Source: DASSUC01 sp035649895 (GTDB lineage: Bacteria; Actinomycetota; Actinomycetes; Mycobacteriales; Micromonosporaceae). Taken from it: DNA of 13,552 bases. Positions 6,703 through 13,407 of this stretch are shown here, piece after piece (the first letter of the stretch is position 1; every line of letters begins with the position of its first letter). The notes beneath the pieces were generated by a model. The model ran no database searches. It was not told where the DNA came from and saw nothing but the letters and a program-made list of their open reading frames with translations. A program made the position numbers and the translations under genes. The stretch spans positions 1 through 13,552 of the forward strand of contig DASRIS010000108.1 in assembly GCA_035649895.1 (NCBI GenBank). Direction: 5' to 3'.

Positions 6703-7777
6703 GGCCGGGCCGGTCGCGACTGGTCCGGCGTATGTGGGCCCAGGCGACCACCGCGACCACGCCGGCTACGCCCGCAGCGGCCCCCAGCGCGAAGGCGCCT
6801 ATGTGGCCGGGCCCCGGCGCGTCGGGGCGGCCGTCATGACGGCACGGGACGGTCGGGGGCTCGCTGGAGCGCTCGACGCTGCCGTGTCCAAGACTCGCCG
6901 CAGGCTGTGCGGCGGCAGGCTCGCGTACCGGACGCACTCGTCCGTTCCCCACGATGGAGAACATCGACGCCAGGACCAGCACGACGAACGCCAGCCCTTG
7001 TAGGACGACCATCCCGCTCGCCAACTTGCCAACCGCCGTCAACGGTTCCGGGTCGCCGGCCCCCACGAAGGTGGCCAACGTGTAGTAGGAACAGTCCAAG
7101 GCCTGCCGCGAGACCCCGGCAAGGTCCGGGGTGGACACGGCGACCTTGGCATATCCGCCGAACCGGTGACTGATCAGGTACATCGCGCCGAGCCCGGCCA
7201 GGTGTGCCGCGAGGAGCGCTCCGACGAAGACCTGGAACTCGCGGACGAGGGCTCGTTCGGGCCGTCGCCGTTGCGGCCGCAGCTCGTGGAAACCCTGGCC
7301 GTAGGAGCCGATCACGGCATAGCTGTAGACGGCTTCGACGGCGATGAGAATGGTGGTCACGATCAGGGACAGCGCCAGCGCGAGGGCGACGGCGTCGTGG
7401 ACCGGCCCGGGCAGCAGGAACGGGACCGGCGGGGCCGAGGCCAGCGCGACCAGGTACGCGCAGGCCAGGGCGGCGAGCAGGGCGAGGTTGAACAGCGTTG
7501 ACTGGAAGACCCGCAGGGGCAGGCCTACGAGCAGCTGCCGGGGTCCTTGCATCTGGCGCGCCATCCGGCGGACCCGGTAGTCCTTCACTCCGAAGGGAAA
7601 GAAGCCGGCCTCGAAGCGATCATACAGCAGCTCCTGGTCAACGACGGTTTCTGGGGGCTCGGCCGCCACCGCGGCGGCGAACGCAGGGCCGCGGGAGTGG
7701 AGCCACCGGATGGCGTTGACCACAGCGATGGCCTTGAGAAGGACGACGAGCAGGAGGCCGGCCGTGACCGCGATCAT
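6689..7777 (-). CDS. Multi-pass membrane protein with a potassium-channel-like pore segment
   Basis: The 362 residues contain hydrophobic segments at about 2-23, 96-115, 127-150, 181-203 and 255-275, plus a last one at 327-348. Between the fourth and fifth lies LDCSYYTLATFVGAGDPEP (227-245). This has the layout of a two-helix potassium channel pore loop (usual form TLTTVGYGD) followed by the inner helix, with Phe inserted and Ala in place of the filter Tyr. It may be an ion channel of altered selectivity or a relative that no longer conducts. Residues 280-325 are a Pro/Arg-rich linker. The ATG at 7777 is chosen because GGAGG lies 7 bases upstream; a GTG at 7825 is open in frame but has no ribosome site. 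Codon usage is GC-rich like its neighbours. The membrane call is sure; the channel call is moderate. Confidence 0.7.
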   Translation of the reverse strand: MIAVTAGLLLVVLLKAIAVVNAIRWLHSRGPAFAAAVAAEPPETVVDQELLYDRFEAGFFPFGVKDYRVRRMARQMQGPRQLLVGLPLRVFQSTLFNLALLAALACAYLVALASAPPVPFLLPGPVHDAVALALALSLIVTTILIAVEAVYSYAVIGSYGQGFHELRPQRRRPERALVREFQVFVGALLAAHLAGLGAMYLISHRFGGYAKVAVSTPDLAGVSRQALDCSYYTLATFVGAGDPEPLTAVGKLASGMVVLQGLAFVVLVLASMFSIVGNGRVRPVREPAAAQPAASLGHGSVERSSEPPTVPCRHDGRPDAPGPGHIGAFALGAAAGVAGVVAVVAWAHIRRTSRDRPGPAGP

Positions 7778-7784
7778 CACGCCA

Positions 7785-7789
7785 CCTCC
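7785..7789 (-). promoter_or_regulatory. Ribosome binding site fixing the channel-gene start
   Basis: On the minus strand GGAGG (7789-7785) precedes the ATG at 7777 by 7 bases. A GTG at 7780 is only 4 bases away. This is the only good Shine-Dalgarno match near the 5' end of the frame and shortens the gene by 16 codons relative to its longest form. Confidence 0.7.
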
Positions 7790-7918
7790 GATCGGCCCTG
7801 GCGTCGTGGGGTCCATCGATACCACATCACTGCGGCGCGAGCAGGCCGTGGCGGACGGCCAGCTCCGGTGTGGCGGACCGCGACAGTGGCCGGCCAGGTC
7901 GGACGGTGCGTGGTTGGC

Positions 7919-7924
7919 TATAGT
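7919..7924 (+). promoter_or_regulatory. Candidate -10 element for the phosphatidyltransferase operon
   Basis: TATAGT lies in the 223-base gap between the divergent channel gene and the phosphatidyltransferase. It is 76 bases before the GTG start, giving a leader of about 70 bases. No convincing -35 was found 16-19 bases upstream. The TAnnnT form is typical of actinobacterial housekeeping promoters. Confidence 0.45.
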
Positions 7925-8000
7925 GGCACCGCACGTTGACGAAACGGGCTTCCGCCCACCCCGTGCGCCGGGCTGGAGAGCCAGGTGGGGAGGAGCCTCG

Positions 8001-8696
8001 GTGACGCCGTCGGGTCAGGTCCTCACGGTTCCCAACGCGATCAGCTTCGCGCGGCTGCTCGGCGTACCCCTGTTTCTCTATCTCTACCTGGTGGCTGACG
8101 CGGACGTCGCGGCCGTGGTGGTCCTCGCCCTGGGCGGCACCAGCGACTGGGTCGACGGCTACTTCGCGCGCCGGCTGGGCCAGGTCAGCCGGCTCGGCGA
8201 GCTGCTGGACCCGTTGGCGGACCGGCTCTACATCCTCGCCACGCTGCTGGCGTTCACCGTGCGTGACGTCATCCCCTGGCCGCTGACGGCCACGCTGCTG
8301 GCCCGGGAGGCGATGCTGGCGGTGTGCCTGGGCGTGCTGCGCCGCTACCGGTACGGCCCGCCGCCCGTGCACTACCTCGGCAAGACCGCCACGTTCCTGC
8401 TGCTGGCGGCGTTTCCGGTGCTGCTGCTCGCGGCCACGATGCCGGCGGGGTCGGGTGGCCAGACGGCCGTCAGCGCGACCGGCTGGGGGCTGGCGTGGTG
8501 GGGCGTGGTCCTCTACTGGGTCGCCGGTGCGCTTTATGTCGGGCAGGTCGTCACCCTGGTCCGGGCGGCCCGCGGCAGAGACGGCCCCGGCCCAGGCCCC
8601 GGTCACGGTCACGGCCGCGATGCTGACCGGGGCACGGGCGGCGGGCCGGCGGCTGCGAGCGGGCAGGTCGCCGCCGCGGGCGGTGGGGCCGGATGA
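8001..8696 (+). CDS. CDP-alcohol phosphatidyltransferase family protein (PgsA2-like)
   Basis: Integral membrane enzyme that transfers a phosphatidyl group from CDP-diacylglycerol to an alcohol such as glycerol-3-phosphate or phosphatidylglycerol. The signature D-G-x2-A-R-x8-G-x3-D-x3-D is complete: Asp49, Asp52, Gly53, Ala56, Arg57, Gly66, Asp70 and Asp74. Several hydrophobic segments (about 20-45, 76-92, 93-112, 128-147 and 162-187) follow the family pattern. Residues 192-231 form an unusual Gly/Pro/Ala/His-rich tail. The GTG at 8001 has GGGGAGG 7 bases upstream; 231 residues. It overlaps the next gene by 4 bases (ATGA). Its position before DUF881-DUF1290-DUF881-gcvH matches M. tuberculosis Rv1822 (annotated pgsA2). 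Whether it makes phosphatidylglycerol phosphate, cardiolipin or another lipid cannot be told from sequence. Confidence 0.9.
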   Translation: MTPSGQVLTVPNAISFARLLGVPLFLYLYLVADADVAAVVVLALGGTSDWVDGYFARRLGQVSRLGELLDPLADRLYILATLLAFTVRDVIPWPLTATLLAREAMLAVCLGVLRRYRYGPPPVHYLGKTATFLLLAAFPVLLLAATMPAGSGGQTAVSATGWGLAWWGVVLYWVAGALYVGQVVTLVRAARGRDGPGPGPGHGHGRDADRGTGGGPAAASGQVAAAGGGAG

Positions 8697-9589
8697 CCAG
8701 GCCGGAGCGTCCCGGCAGCCGGTTCGGCGCGGACCTGTTCGCCTCCCTGTTCCAGGAGTCGCTCGACCCGGCGTACGCGGCGGCGGCCCGGCGCCGTACC
8801 GCCCGTCCCCCGGTGCCGCTGTGGCGCCGTGCGGCCGGGCGGGCGGTCAGCCTGGTCACGCTGTTCGCCGTCGGGCTGCTGTTCGCGGTGGCGTACCGGC
8901 AGGTCGTGGCGGACGAGCCGGAGAGCGCCCGGGTCCGGGCCGGCCTCGCCGACGAGGTGCGGTCCCGGCGGGCGCAGACCGACGGGCTGCAGGAGCGGGC
9001 CGACCGGCTGCGCGCCGAGGTCGCCGCCCTGCGCGACGCCGCGCTGGCCGGGGAGGAGGCCGCCTCCCTGCGCAACCTGGAGGCGGCGGCCGGCCTGGCC
9101 AAGGTGGCCGGCGACGGGGTGGTGGTGCGCGTCGCCGACGGGCCGGACCCGGCCGACCCGGTCACCGGGGCGCCGGGCGACAACCTCGGCCGGGTCCTCG
9201 ACCGCGACCTGCAGGACATTGTGAACTCGCTGTGGCTGGCCGGGGCGGAGGCGGTCGCCGTCAACGGCCAGCGGCTCACCGCCACGTCCACCATCCGCGC
9301 CGCCGGCTCGGCCATCCTGGTGGACTTCAAGCCGGTCTCCAGCCCGTACGAGGTGTCCGCGATCGGCCCCGGCGAGCTGGCCCGCCGGTTCAACGACTCG
9401 GCCACCGCGCGGCGCTTCCGCCGCTATGTCACCGCCTACGGCATGGCCTTCGACGTACGCCCGCGCGACGACCTGACGCTGCCCGCGGCGGCCGACCCGC
9501 AGCTGCGGTACGCCCGCCCGCAGGGCGCGTCGCCGCCCACCTCGTCCGCCGGGCCTGCCCCGACACCCTCGCCCTCGGGAGGTCGCTGA
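8693..9589 (+). CDS. DUF881 protein, first copy
   Basis: 298 residues. A basic cytoplasmic N-terminus is followed by one membrane segment (about 50-68), a helical coiled-coil stretch rich in Arg/Glu/Ala (about 78-118), and an extracytoplasmic DUF881 domain (about 138-275). Conserved pieces include LQDIVNSLWLAGAEAVAVNG (173-192), TSTIRAAGSAILVD (198-211) and SPYEVSAIG (217-225). A Pro/Ser tail ends it. The function is unknown. The layout (anchor, coiled coil, outer domain) resembles division and envelope scaffolding proteins such as FtsL/FtsB in outline only. It starts in a 4-base overlap with the phosphatidyltransferase, implying translational coupling, and ends right at the small basic protein gene. 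It corresponds by position to Rv1823. Confidence 0.88.
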   Translation: MTRPERPGSRFGADLFASLFQESLDPAYAAAARRRTARPPVPLWRRAAGRAVSLVTLFAVGLLFAVAYRQVVADEPESARVRAGLADEVRSRRAQTDGLQERADRLRAEVAALRDAALAGEEAASLRNLEAAAGLAKVAGDGVVVRVADGPDPADPVTGAPGDNLGRVLDRDLQDIVNSLWLAGAEAVAVNGQRLTATSTIRAAGSAILVDFKPVSSPYEVSAIGPGELARRFNDSATARRFRRYVTAYGMAFDVRPRDDLTLPAAADPQLRYARPQGASPPTSSAGPAPTPSPSGGR

Positions 9590-9922
9590 ATGATCGCGGT
9601 GCTCGCCCTCGTCGCCGGCGTCGCGCTCGGCCTCCTGCTGGAGCCGAGCGTGCCCGCGGGGCTGCAGCCCTACCTGCCGATCGCCGTCGTCGCCGCGCTG
9701 GACGCGGTGTTCGGCGGAGTGCGGGCCAAGCTCGACGGCATCTTCGACGACAAGCAGTTCGTCGTCTCGTTCATCGGCAACGTGCTCGTCGCCGGGCTGA
9801 TCGTCTACCTCGGCGACCAGCTGGGTGTCGGCGGGCAGCTCTCCACCGGGGTGGTGGTCGTGCTCGGCGTACGTATCTTCGCCAACGCCGCAGCTATCCG
9901 CCGGCACCTCTTCCGAGCGTAG
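9590..9922 (+). CDS. sbp: Small basic membrane protein (Sbp family, DUF1290)
   Basis: 110 residues with four hydrophobic segments (about 1-20, 24-42, 57-78 and 80-100). Family-typical pieces are PYLPIAVVAALDAVFGGVRA, DDKQFVVSFIGN and GVRIFANAAAIRRHLF. Sbp proteins are small integral membrane proteins found next to division genes in many Gram-positive bacteria; their role is unknown. The ATG follows the DUF881 stop directly, with GGGAGG 7 bases upstream. The next gene's ribosome site overlaps its own stop. Sitting between two DUF881 genes, it probably works with them. It corresponds by position to Rv1824. Confidence 0.9.
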   Translation: MIAVLALVAGVALGLLLEPSVPAGLQPYLPIAVVAALDAVFGGVRAKLDGIFDDKQFVVSFIGNVLVAGLIVYLGDQLGVGGQLSTGVVVVLGVRIFANAAAIRRHLFRA

Positions 9923-9930
9923 GAGCGGGC

Positions 9931-10869
9931 ATGGCTGACGAGCACCAGCCGACCGGTACCGGCTGGCCCGAGCCGCCGCTACCGGCGACGGAGCCACCGG
10001 TAGCGGAGCCACCGGTAGCGGAGCCAGCGGTGACGGAGCTACCGGTAGCGGAGCCGGCGGTGGCGGCTGGGACGGAGGCGGGCGCGCTGGTGGCCGGACC
10101 GCCCGACGCTGGGGACACGCCGGACACCGAGGGTGCGGCTGACGCCGCGGGCACGTCGGAGCCACCGGTGCGGCGGCGCCTGTCGGCGGCGGGGGCGGTG
10201 ATCGGGCTGCTGCTCGGGCTGCTCGGCTTCACGCTGGTGATGCAGCTGCGCAGCAACGCCGCAGACCCTGAGCTGGCCTCTGCCCGCCCGGAGGACCTGG
10301 TCCGGATCCTGTCCGACCTTGAGGCGCGGGAGGAGCGGCTGCGCCGCGAGATCAGCGATCTGGAGGAGAGCCAGCGGCAGCTGGCCTCCGGCGCCCGGGG
10401 CCGCCAGGCCGCCCTTGAGGAGGCCCGCCGCCGCGCCGACGAGCTGGGCATCCTCGCCGGCACGCTGCCGGCCCAGGGGCCGGGCCTGGCGGTCCGCTTC
10501 ATGCCCGGGGCCGGCAAGCCGGTCGAGGCGGCCGCGCTGCTGGACGCGGTGGAGGAGCTGCGCGGCGCCGGAGCCGAGGCGATGCAGGTCACCGGTGCCG
10601 ACGGAGGCACCGTACGGGTCGTGGCGTCCACCGCGTTCGTCGACGCCGACGGCGGCCTGCTGGTCGGCGGGCGGCGGCTGTCGGCGCCGTACACGGTCAC
10701 GGTCATCGGTGACCCGCAGACCATGCGTACCGCGCTCAACATCCCGGGTGGGGTGGTCGAGTCGATCGGCCAGGACGGCGGTAGCGTGATCCTCGATGAG
10801 CCGGGGCTGGTGGCGGTGACCGCGCTGCACGAGCAGGGCGAGCTGCGCTACGCCCGGCCCGTCCCCTAA
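9931..10869 (+). CDS. DUF881 protein, second copy, with Pro-rich repeat tail
   Basis: 312 residues. The first ~80 are a low-complexity Pro/Ala/Glu-rich cytoplasmic region containing five 5-residue repeats of the type EPPVA. A membrane segment follows (about 84-105), then a strong coiled coil (about 120-172, e.g. LEAREERLRREISDLEESQR) and a DUF881 domain (about 175-309). The domain includes GPGLAVRF, NIPGGVVESIGQDGGSVI and ELRYARPV. The start at ATG 9931 has AGGAG 5 bases upstream, inside the preceding stop codon region. The frame is open far upstream, but that part is the shadow of other genes. It is a paralogue of the DUF881 protein at 8693 and corresponds by position to Rv1825. Function unknown; probably part of the same membrane complex. 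Confidence 0.9.
   Translation: MADEHQPTGTGWPEPPLPATEPPVAEPPVAEPAVTELPVAEPAVAAGTEAGALVAGPPDAGDTPDTEGAADAAGTSEPPVRRRLSAAGAVIGLLLGLLGFTLVMQLRSNAADPELASARPEDLVRILSDLEAREERLRREISDLEESQRQLASGARGRQAALEEARRRADELGILAGTLPAQGPGLAVRFMPGAGKPVEAAALLDAVEELRGAGAEAMQVTGADGGTVRVVASTAFVDADGGLLVGGRRLSAPYTVTVIGDPQTMRTALNIPGGVVESIGQDGGSVILDEPGLVAVTALHEQGELRYARPVP
9991..10065 (+). repeat. Five tandem 15-bp units inside the second DUF881 gene
   Basis: Units start at 9991, 10006, 10021, 10036 and 10051. The first two are identical (GAGCCACCGGTAGCG) and the others differ at 2-4 bases. Each encodes five residues (EPPVA, EPPVA, EPAVT, ELPVA, EPAVA). The array keeps frame and could change length by slippage or recombination, lengthening or shortening the cytoplasmic tail. 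Confidence 0.85.
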
Positions 10870-10903
10870 AGCCGGGGCCGGGCGCTGCGAGAGGGAGGGT
10901 GCG

Positions 10904-11284
10904 TTGGTTCCAGAGGAGCTGCGGTACACGGCGGAGCACGAGTGGGTCGCGCCGGGGTCGGACGGGCCGTTGCGGGTGGGCATCACCCACTTCGCCCAGG
11001 ACGCGCTGGGTGACATCGTCTTCGTGCAGCTGCCCGAGGCCGGGACCGCGGTGACGGCCGGCGAGCCGCTCGGTGAGGTCGAGTCGACCAAGAGCGTCTC
11101 GGAGATCTACGCGCCCGTGACCGGCACCGTGGTCGCCCGTAACGGTCAGCTGGCCGACCAGCCGGAGCTGGTCAACAACGATCCGTACGGAGCCGGCTGG
11201 CTGGTGGAGATCGAGCCGGCCGAACAGTCCTGGGTGGACGGTCTGCTGGACGCGCAGGCGTACCGTGAGCTGACGAAGAGCTGA
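10904..11284 (+). CDS. gcvH: Glycine cleavage system H protein
   Basis: Lipoyl carrier that shuttles the aminomethyl group of glycine between the P, T and L proteins in the cytoplasm. 126 residues, normal length. The N-terminus VPEELRYTAEHEW is classic. The lipoylated lysine is Lys63 in GEVESTKSVSEIYAPVTG. The C-terminus carries the usual NNDPYGAGWLVEI. The start is a TTG at 10904, chosen because GGAGG lies 5 bases upstream and the family N-terminus begins there. It is 34 bases after the second DUF881 gene, so it is probably still in that operon. Other gcv genes (P, T) are not in the window. Corresponds to Rv1826. Confidence 0.97.
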   Translation: MVPEELRYTAEHEWVAPGSDGPLRVGITHFAQDALGDIVFVQLPEAGTAVTAGEPLGEVESTKSVSEIYAPVTGTVVARNGQLADQPELVNNDPYGAGWLVEIEPAEQSWVDGLLDAQAYRELTKS

Positions 11285-11299
11285 GCAGATGCTCTTTCC

Positions 11300-11323
11300 C
11301 GCGCGGCGGCAATCCTCCGCGCG
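11300..11323 (+). terminator. Weak hairpin after gcvH
   Basis: CGCGCGG (11300-11306) pairs with CCGCGCG (11317-11323) around a 10-base loop, 16 bases past the gcvH stop. No T-run follows. It may partly terminate the upstream operon just before the garA promoter. Confidence 0.3.
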
Positions 11324-11328
11324 CCTGG

Positions 11329-11358
11329 TTGACCTTCGGTTTCGGCGCTGGCTAGGCT
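11329..11358 (+). promoter_or_regulatory. Promoter of the garA-ftsR genes
   Basis: TTGACC (-35, 11329-11334) and TAGGCT (-10, 11353-11358) are separated by 18 bases, close to the housekeeping consensus. The start of transcription would be near 11365, giving a leader of about 65 bases before the ATG at 11430. It suggests garA and ftsR can be expressed apart from gcvH. Confidence 0.7.
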
Positions 11359-11429
11359 CGCCGGGTCGACTACGAGATGTGCGTGCCGCACGCGAGCCGA
11401 CGCCAGCCGTTCCTATGGTGAGGTGGTCC

Positions 11430-11882
11430 ATGACGCGTCCCGACGACGAGTTTCCTCCGCTCGACGTCACGTCAACGCTGAACCTTGGTGGCCTGGACGA
11501 GGCGCTCGAGGGTCCGGACGCAGACGTCGTGCCCAGCCGGATGTCCGGCTCGCTGCCGCCCGGCATGGCGCTGCTGGTCGTGCGGCGTGGCCCGAACGCC
11601 GGTGCCCGGTTCCTGCTCGACCACGACGTGACCACGAGCGGGCGGCACCCCGACAGTGACATCTTCCTCGACGATGTGACCGTCTCCCGCCGGCACGCGG
11701 AGTTCCACCGCGACGCCGGCACCTTCACCGTGCGCGACGTGGGCAGCCTCAACGGGACGTACGTCAACCGGGAGCGGGTGGAGGCGGCGACCCTCAGCAA
11801 CGGTGACGAGGTGCAGATCGGCAAGTTCCGGCTGGTGTTCATCGCCGGGCCCCGGCCTGAGGAGGAGGGCGGCCGGCCGTGA
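11430..11882 (+). CDS. garA: FHA-domain protein, GarA/OdhI-like
   Basis: Cytoplasmic phospho-switch protein. In Mycobacterium and Corynebacterium the unphosphorylated form binds 2-oxoglutarate dehydrogenase, glutamate dehydrogenase and glutamate synthase, and Ser/Thr kinases (PknB/PknG) turn it off by phosphorylating N-terminal threonines. 150 residues. The FHA domain (about 46-138) has the phosphothreonine-binding residues in GRHPDSDIFLDD (71-82), SRRHAEF (87-93) and SLNGTYVN (106-113). The N-terminal region has Thr14, Ser15 and Thr16 in DVTSTLNLG, the likely phospho-site, rather than the mycobacterial ETTSVF. The ATG at 11430 has GAGG 6 bases upstream; an ATG at 11415 is possible but has no site. 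It overlaps the next gene by 4 bases (GTGA). Corresponds to Rv1827. Confidence 0.93.
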   Translation: MTRPDDEFPPLDVTSTLNLGGLDEALEGPDADVVPSRMSGSLPPGMALLVVRRGPNAGARFLLDHDVTTSGRHPDSDIFLDDVTVSRRHAEFHRDAGTFTVRDVGSLNGTYVNRERVEAATLSNGDEVQIGKFRLVFIAGPRPEEEGGRP

Positions 11883-12685
11883 GCGCGGCGGCGCGGGCGG
11901 CGCCGAGCGGCGCGGGTGCCCGGCCGCTGATGAGCATCGGTGAGGTGCTCGCCCACCTGCGGCCGGACTTCCCGGACACCACCATCTCCAAGCTGCGCTT
12001 CCTTGAGGCCGAGGGGCTGGTGGAGCCGGAGCGCACCCCGGCGGGCTACCGCAAGTACAGCTGGGAGGACGTCGCCCGGCTGCGGTACGTGCTCACCGCG
12101 CAGCGCGACCACTACCTGCCGCTGCGCGTCATCCGGGAGCAGCTCGCCGCCGCCCAGACCGGGGAGGCTTCGGCGTTCGGCCGGCCGCGCCCGGTGCTCG
12201 TGCCATCCGGTCCGGCATCCGACGGCCGCGCTGCCGTCGGCCACGCCACCGGCGGTACGGCCGCCGGCGACGTGGCCGACGGCGCCGAGCCGGTCGCCGG
12301 TGACGGGACCGGCGGGGTGTGGCTGACCCGCCAGCAGCTGCTGGCCCACGCCGGGGTGACCGAGGAGCTGCTGGCCGACCTGGAGCAGCACGGGCTGGTG
12401 GCGGCCCGCGCCGGCGGGCGGTTCGACGCGGACGCGCTGGCGGTGGCCACGGTCGCCGCCCAGCTGTCCGAGTACGGGCTCACCGCCCGGCACCTGCGCG
12501 CCTACCGGACCGCGGCAGACCGCGAGGTCGGCCTGTTCAGCCAGGTCGTGGCGCCGCTGCTGCGACAGTCCGACCCGGCCGCGCGGGCCCGGGCCGCGGA
12601 GACCGTCCGCGAGCTCGGTGAGCTGTCCCGGCGGCTGCACGCAACCCTGGTGCGGGCGGGTCTGCGCGACACGCTGAAGGACTGA
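11879..12685 (+). CDS. ftsR: MerR-family transcriptional regulator, FtsR-like
   Basis: 268 residues. An N-terminal MerR-type winged helix (about 18-88) includes MSIGEVLAHL, TISKLRFLEAEGLVEPERTP, GYRKYSWEDVARLRYVL and the following helix. A Gly/Ala-rich linker (about 96-146) leads to a second helical, winged-helix-like domain (about 147-262) with VWLTRQQLLAHAGV. This two-part form is the Rv1828/FtsR family. FtsR activates ftsZ in Corynebacterium; the target here is inferred. The GTG at 11879 overlaps the garA stop, with GGAGGAGGG just upstream. An ATG at 11930 lacks a ribosome site. The linker has no cysteines, so metal sensing of the classic MerR kind is unlikely. Confidence 0.92.
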   Translation: MSAAARAAPSGAGARPLMSIGEVLAHLRPDFPDTTISKLRFLEAEGLVEPERTPAGYRKYSWEDVARLRYVLTAQRDHYLPLRVIREQLAAAQTGEASAFGRPRPVLVPSGPASDGRAAVGHATGGTAAGDVADGAEPVAGDGTGGVWLTRQQLLAHAGVTEELLADLEQHGLVAARAGGRFDADALAVATVAAQLSEYGLTARHLRAYRTAADREVGLFSQVVAPLLRQSDPAARARAAETVRELGELSRRLHATLVRAGLRDTLKD

Positions 12686-12721
12686 GCAAGCCCCGCTTTC
12701 CGGCACGGCGGCGAGTGGCGA

Positions 12722-12750
12722 CTGCACGCAACGGGCCGTGTACCGTGCAG
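12722..12750. promoter_or_regulatory. Inverted repeat upstream of the nuclease gene, candidate operator
   Basis: CTGCACG (12722-12728) and CGTGCAG (12744-12750) are perfect inverted arms 15 bases apart, 30 bases before the GTG of the nuclease gene. A TACCGT (12741-12746) overlapping the right arm could be a -10. Symmetric arms of this spacing suit a dimeric regulator; the FtsR-like protein encoded directly upstream is the obvious candidate, but that is inference. Confidence 0.4.
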
Positions 12751-12779
12751 AGGAGAGGGAGTGCGACACGGAGGTAGGC

Positions 12780-13244
12780 GTGCGCGAGCTGAGCGTGGTC
12801 GGGGTGCGGGTCGAGCTGCCCAGTAACCAGCCGATCGTGCTGCTCAAAGAGGTTGACGGCGATCGATACCTACCCATCTGGATCGGTGCCGTGGAGGCCA
12901 CCGCCATCGCGTACGAGCAGCAGGGCGTCAAGCCCGCCCGCCCGCTCACCCATGACCTGCTGCGCGACATCCTCACCGCGCTCAAGACCCCGCTGCACGC
13001 GGTGGAGATCACCGAGCTCAAGGAGAACGTGTTCTACGCCGACCTGCTCATCGGCAACGGGGTGCGGGTCTCGGCCCGGCCCAGCGACTCCATCGCGCTC
13101 GCGCTGCGGGTCGGCGCGCCGATCCGCTGCGCGGACCAGGTGCTCACCGAGGCCGGCATCGTCATCCCGGACGAGCAGGAGGACGAGGTCGAGAAGTTCC
13201 GGGAGTTCCTGGAGCAGGTGCGGCCGGAGGACTTCGCCGGCTGA
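12780..13244 (+). CDS. Bifunctional nuclease family protein (DUF151)
   Basis: 154 residues, all belonging to the DUF151 / bifunctional nuclease domain. Landmarks are VRVELPSNQPIVLLKE, RYLPIWIGAVEATAIAYEQQ, RPLTHDLLRDIL, ENVFYADLLI, SARPSDSIALALRVGAPI and an acidic C-terminal EDEVEKFREFLEQV. Relatives include Rv1829; plant and bacterial members have been reported with nuclease activity, but the biological role is unclear. The GTG at 12780 is chosen: GGAGG ends 5 bases upstream and the domain begins there. An in-frame ATG-like start at 12738 would add 14 unrelated residues. It lies 94 bases after ftsR with its own possible regulatory site. Confidence 0.93.
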   Translation: MRELSVVGVRVELPSNQPIVLLKEVDGDRYLPIWIGAVEATAIAYEQQGVKPARPLTHDLLRDILTALKTPLHAVEITELKENVFYADLLIGNGVRVSARPSDSIALALRVGAPIRCADQVLTEAGIVIPDEQEDEVEKFREFLEQVRPEDFAG

Positions 13245-13341
13245 GGCCGTCCCGCTTCCGCCTCTATCCGCCGATACCGTCTGCCGTCCCGCGGCCGGCG
13301 TGTCGCACGCCTGACCCGGCGCCAAGCCCCGGCATCGACGA

Positions 13342-13376
13342 TAGGGTTGGCGTAGCTGACCGGGGTCTGCCGGTCA
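13342..13376 (+). promoter_or_regulatory. Candidate -10 and leader hairpin before the last MerR gene
   Basis: TAGGGT (13342-13347) fits an actinobacterial -10; no good -35 was seen. Just past the expected transcript start, TGACCGG (13357-13363) and CCGGTCA (13370-13376) form a perfect 7-bp inverted repeat with a 6-base loop. It may be an operator or a 5'-leader hairpin. Confidence 0.4.
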
Positions 13377-13407
13377 CCGCGCGCCCCAGGGAGCGGGAGG
13401 TCGTCGT

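Noticed and set aside
7710..8000. N-terminal extension of the phosphatidyltransferase by about 97 codons.
   Set aside because: It overlaps the divergent channel gene and the promoter region. GGGGAGG and the usual family N-terminus support the GTG at 8001.
8455..9930. Upstream extension of the second DUF881 frame, open for almost 500 codons.
   Set aside because: It overlaps three well-supported genes in another frame. The ribosome site AGGAG and the family pattern place the start at 9931.
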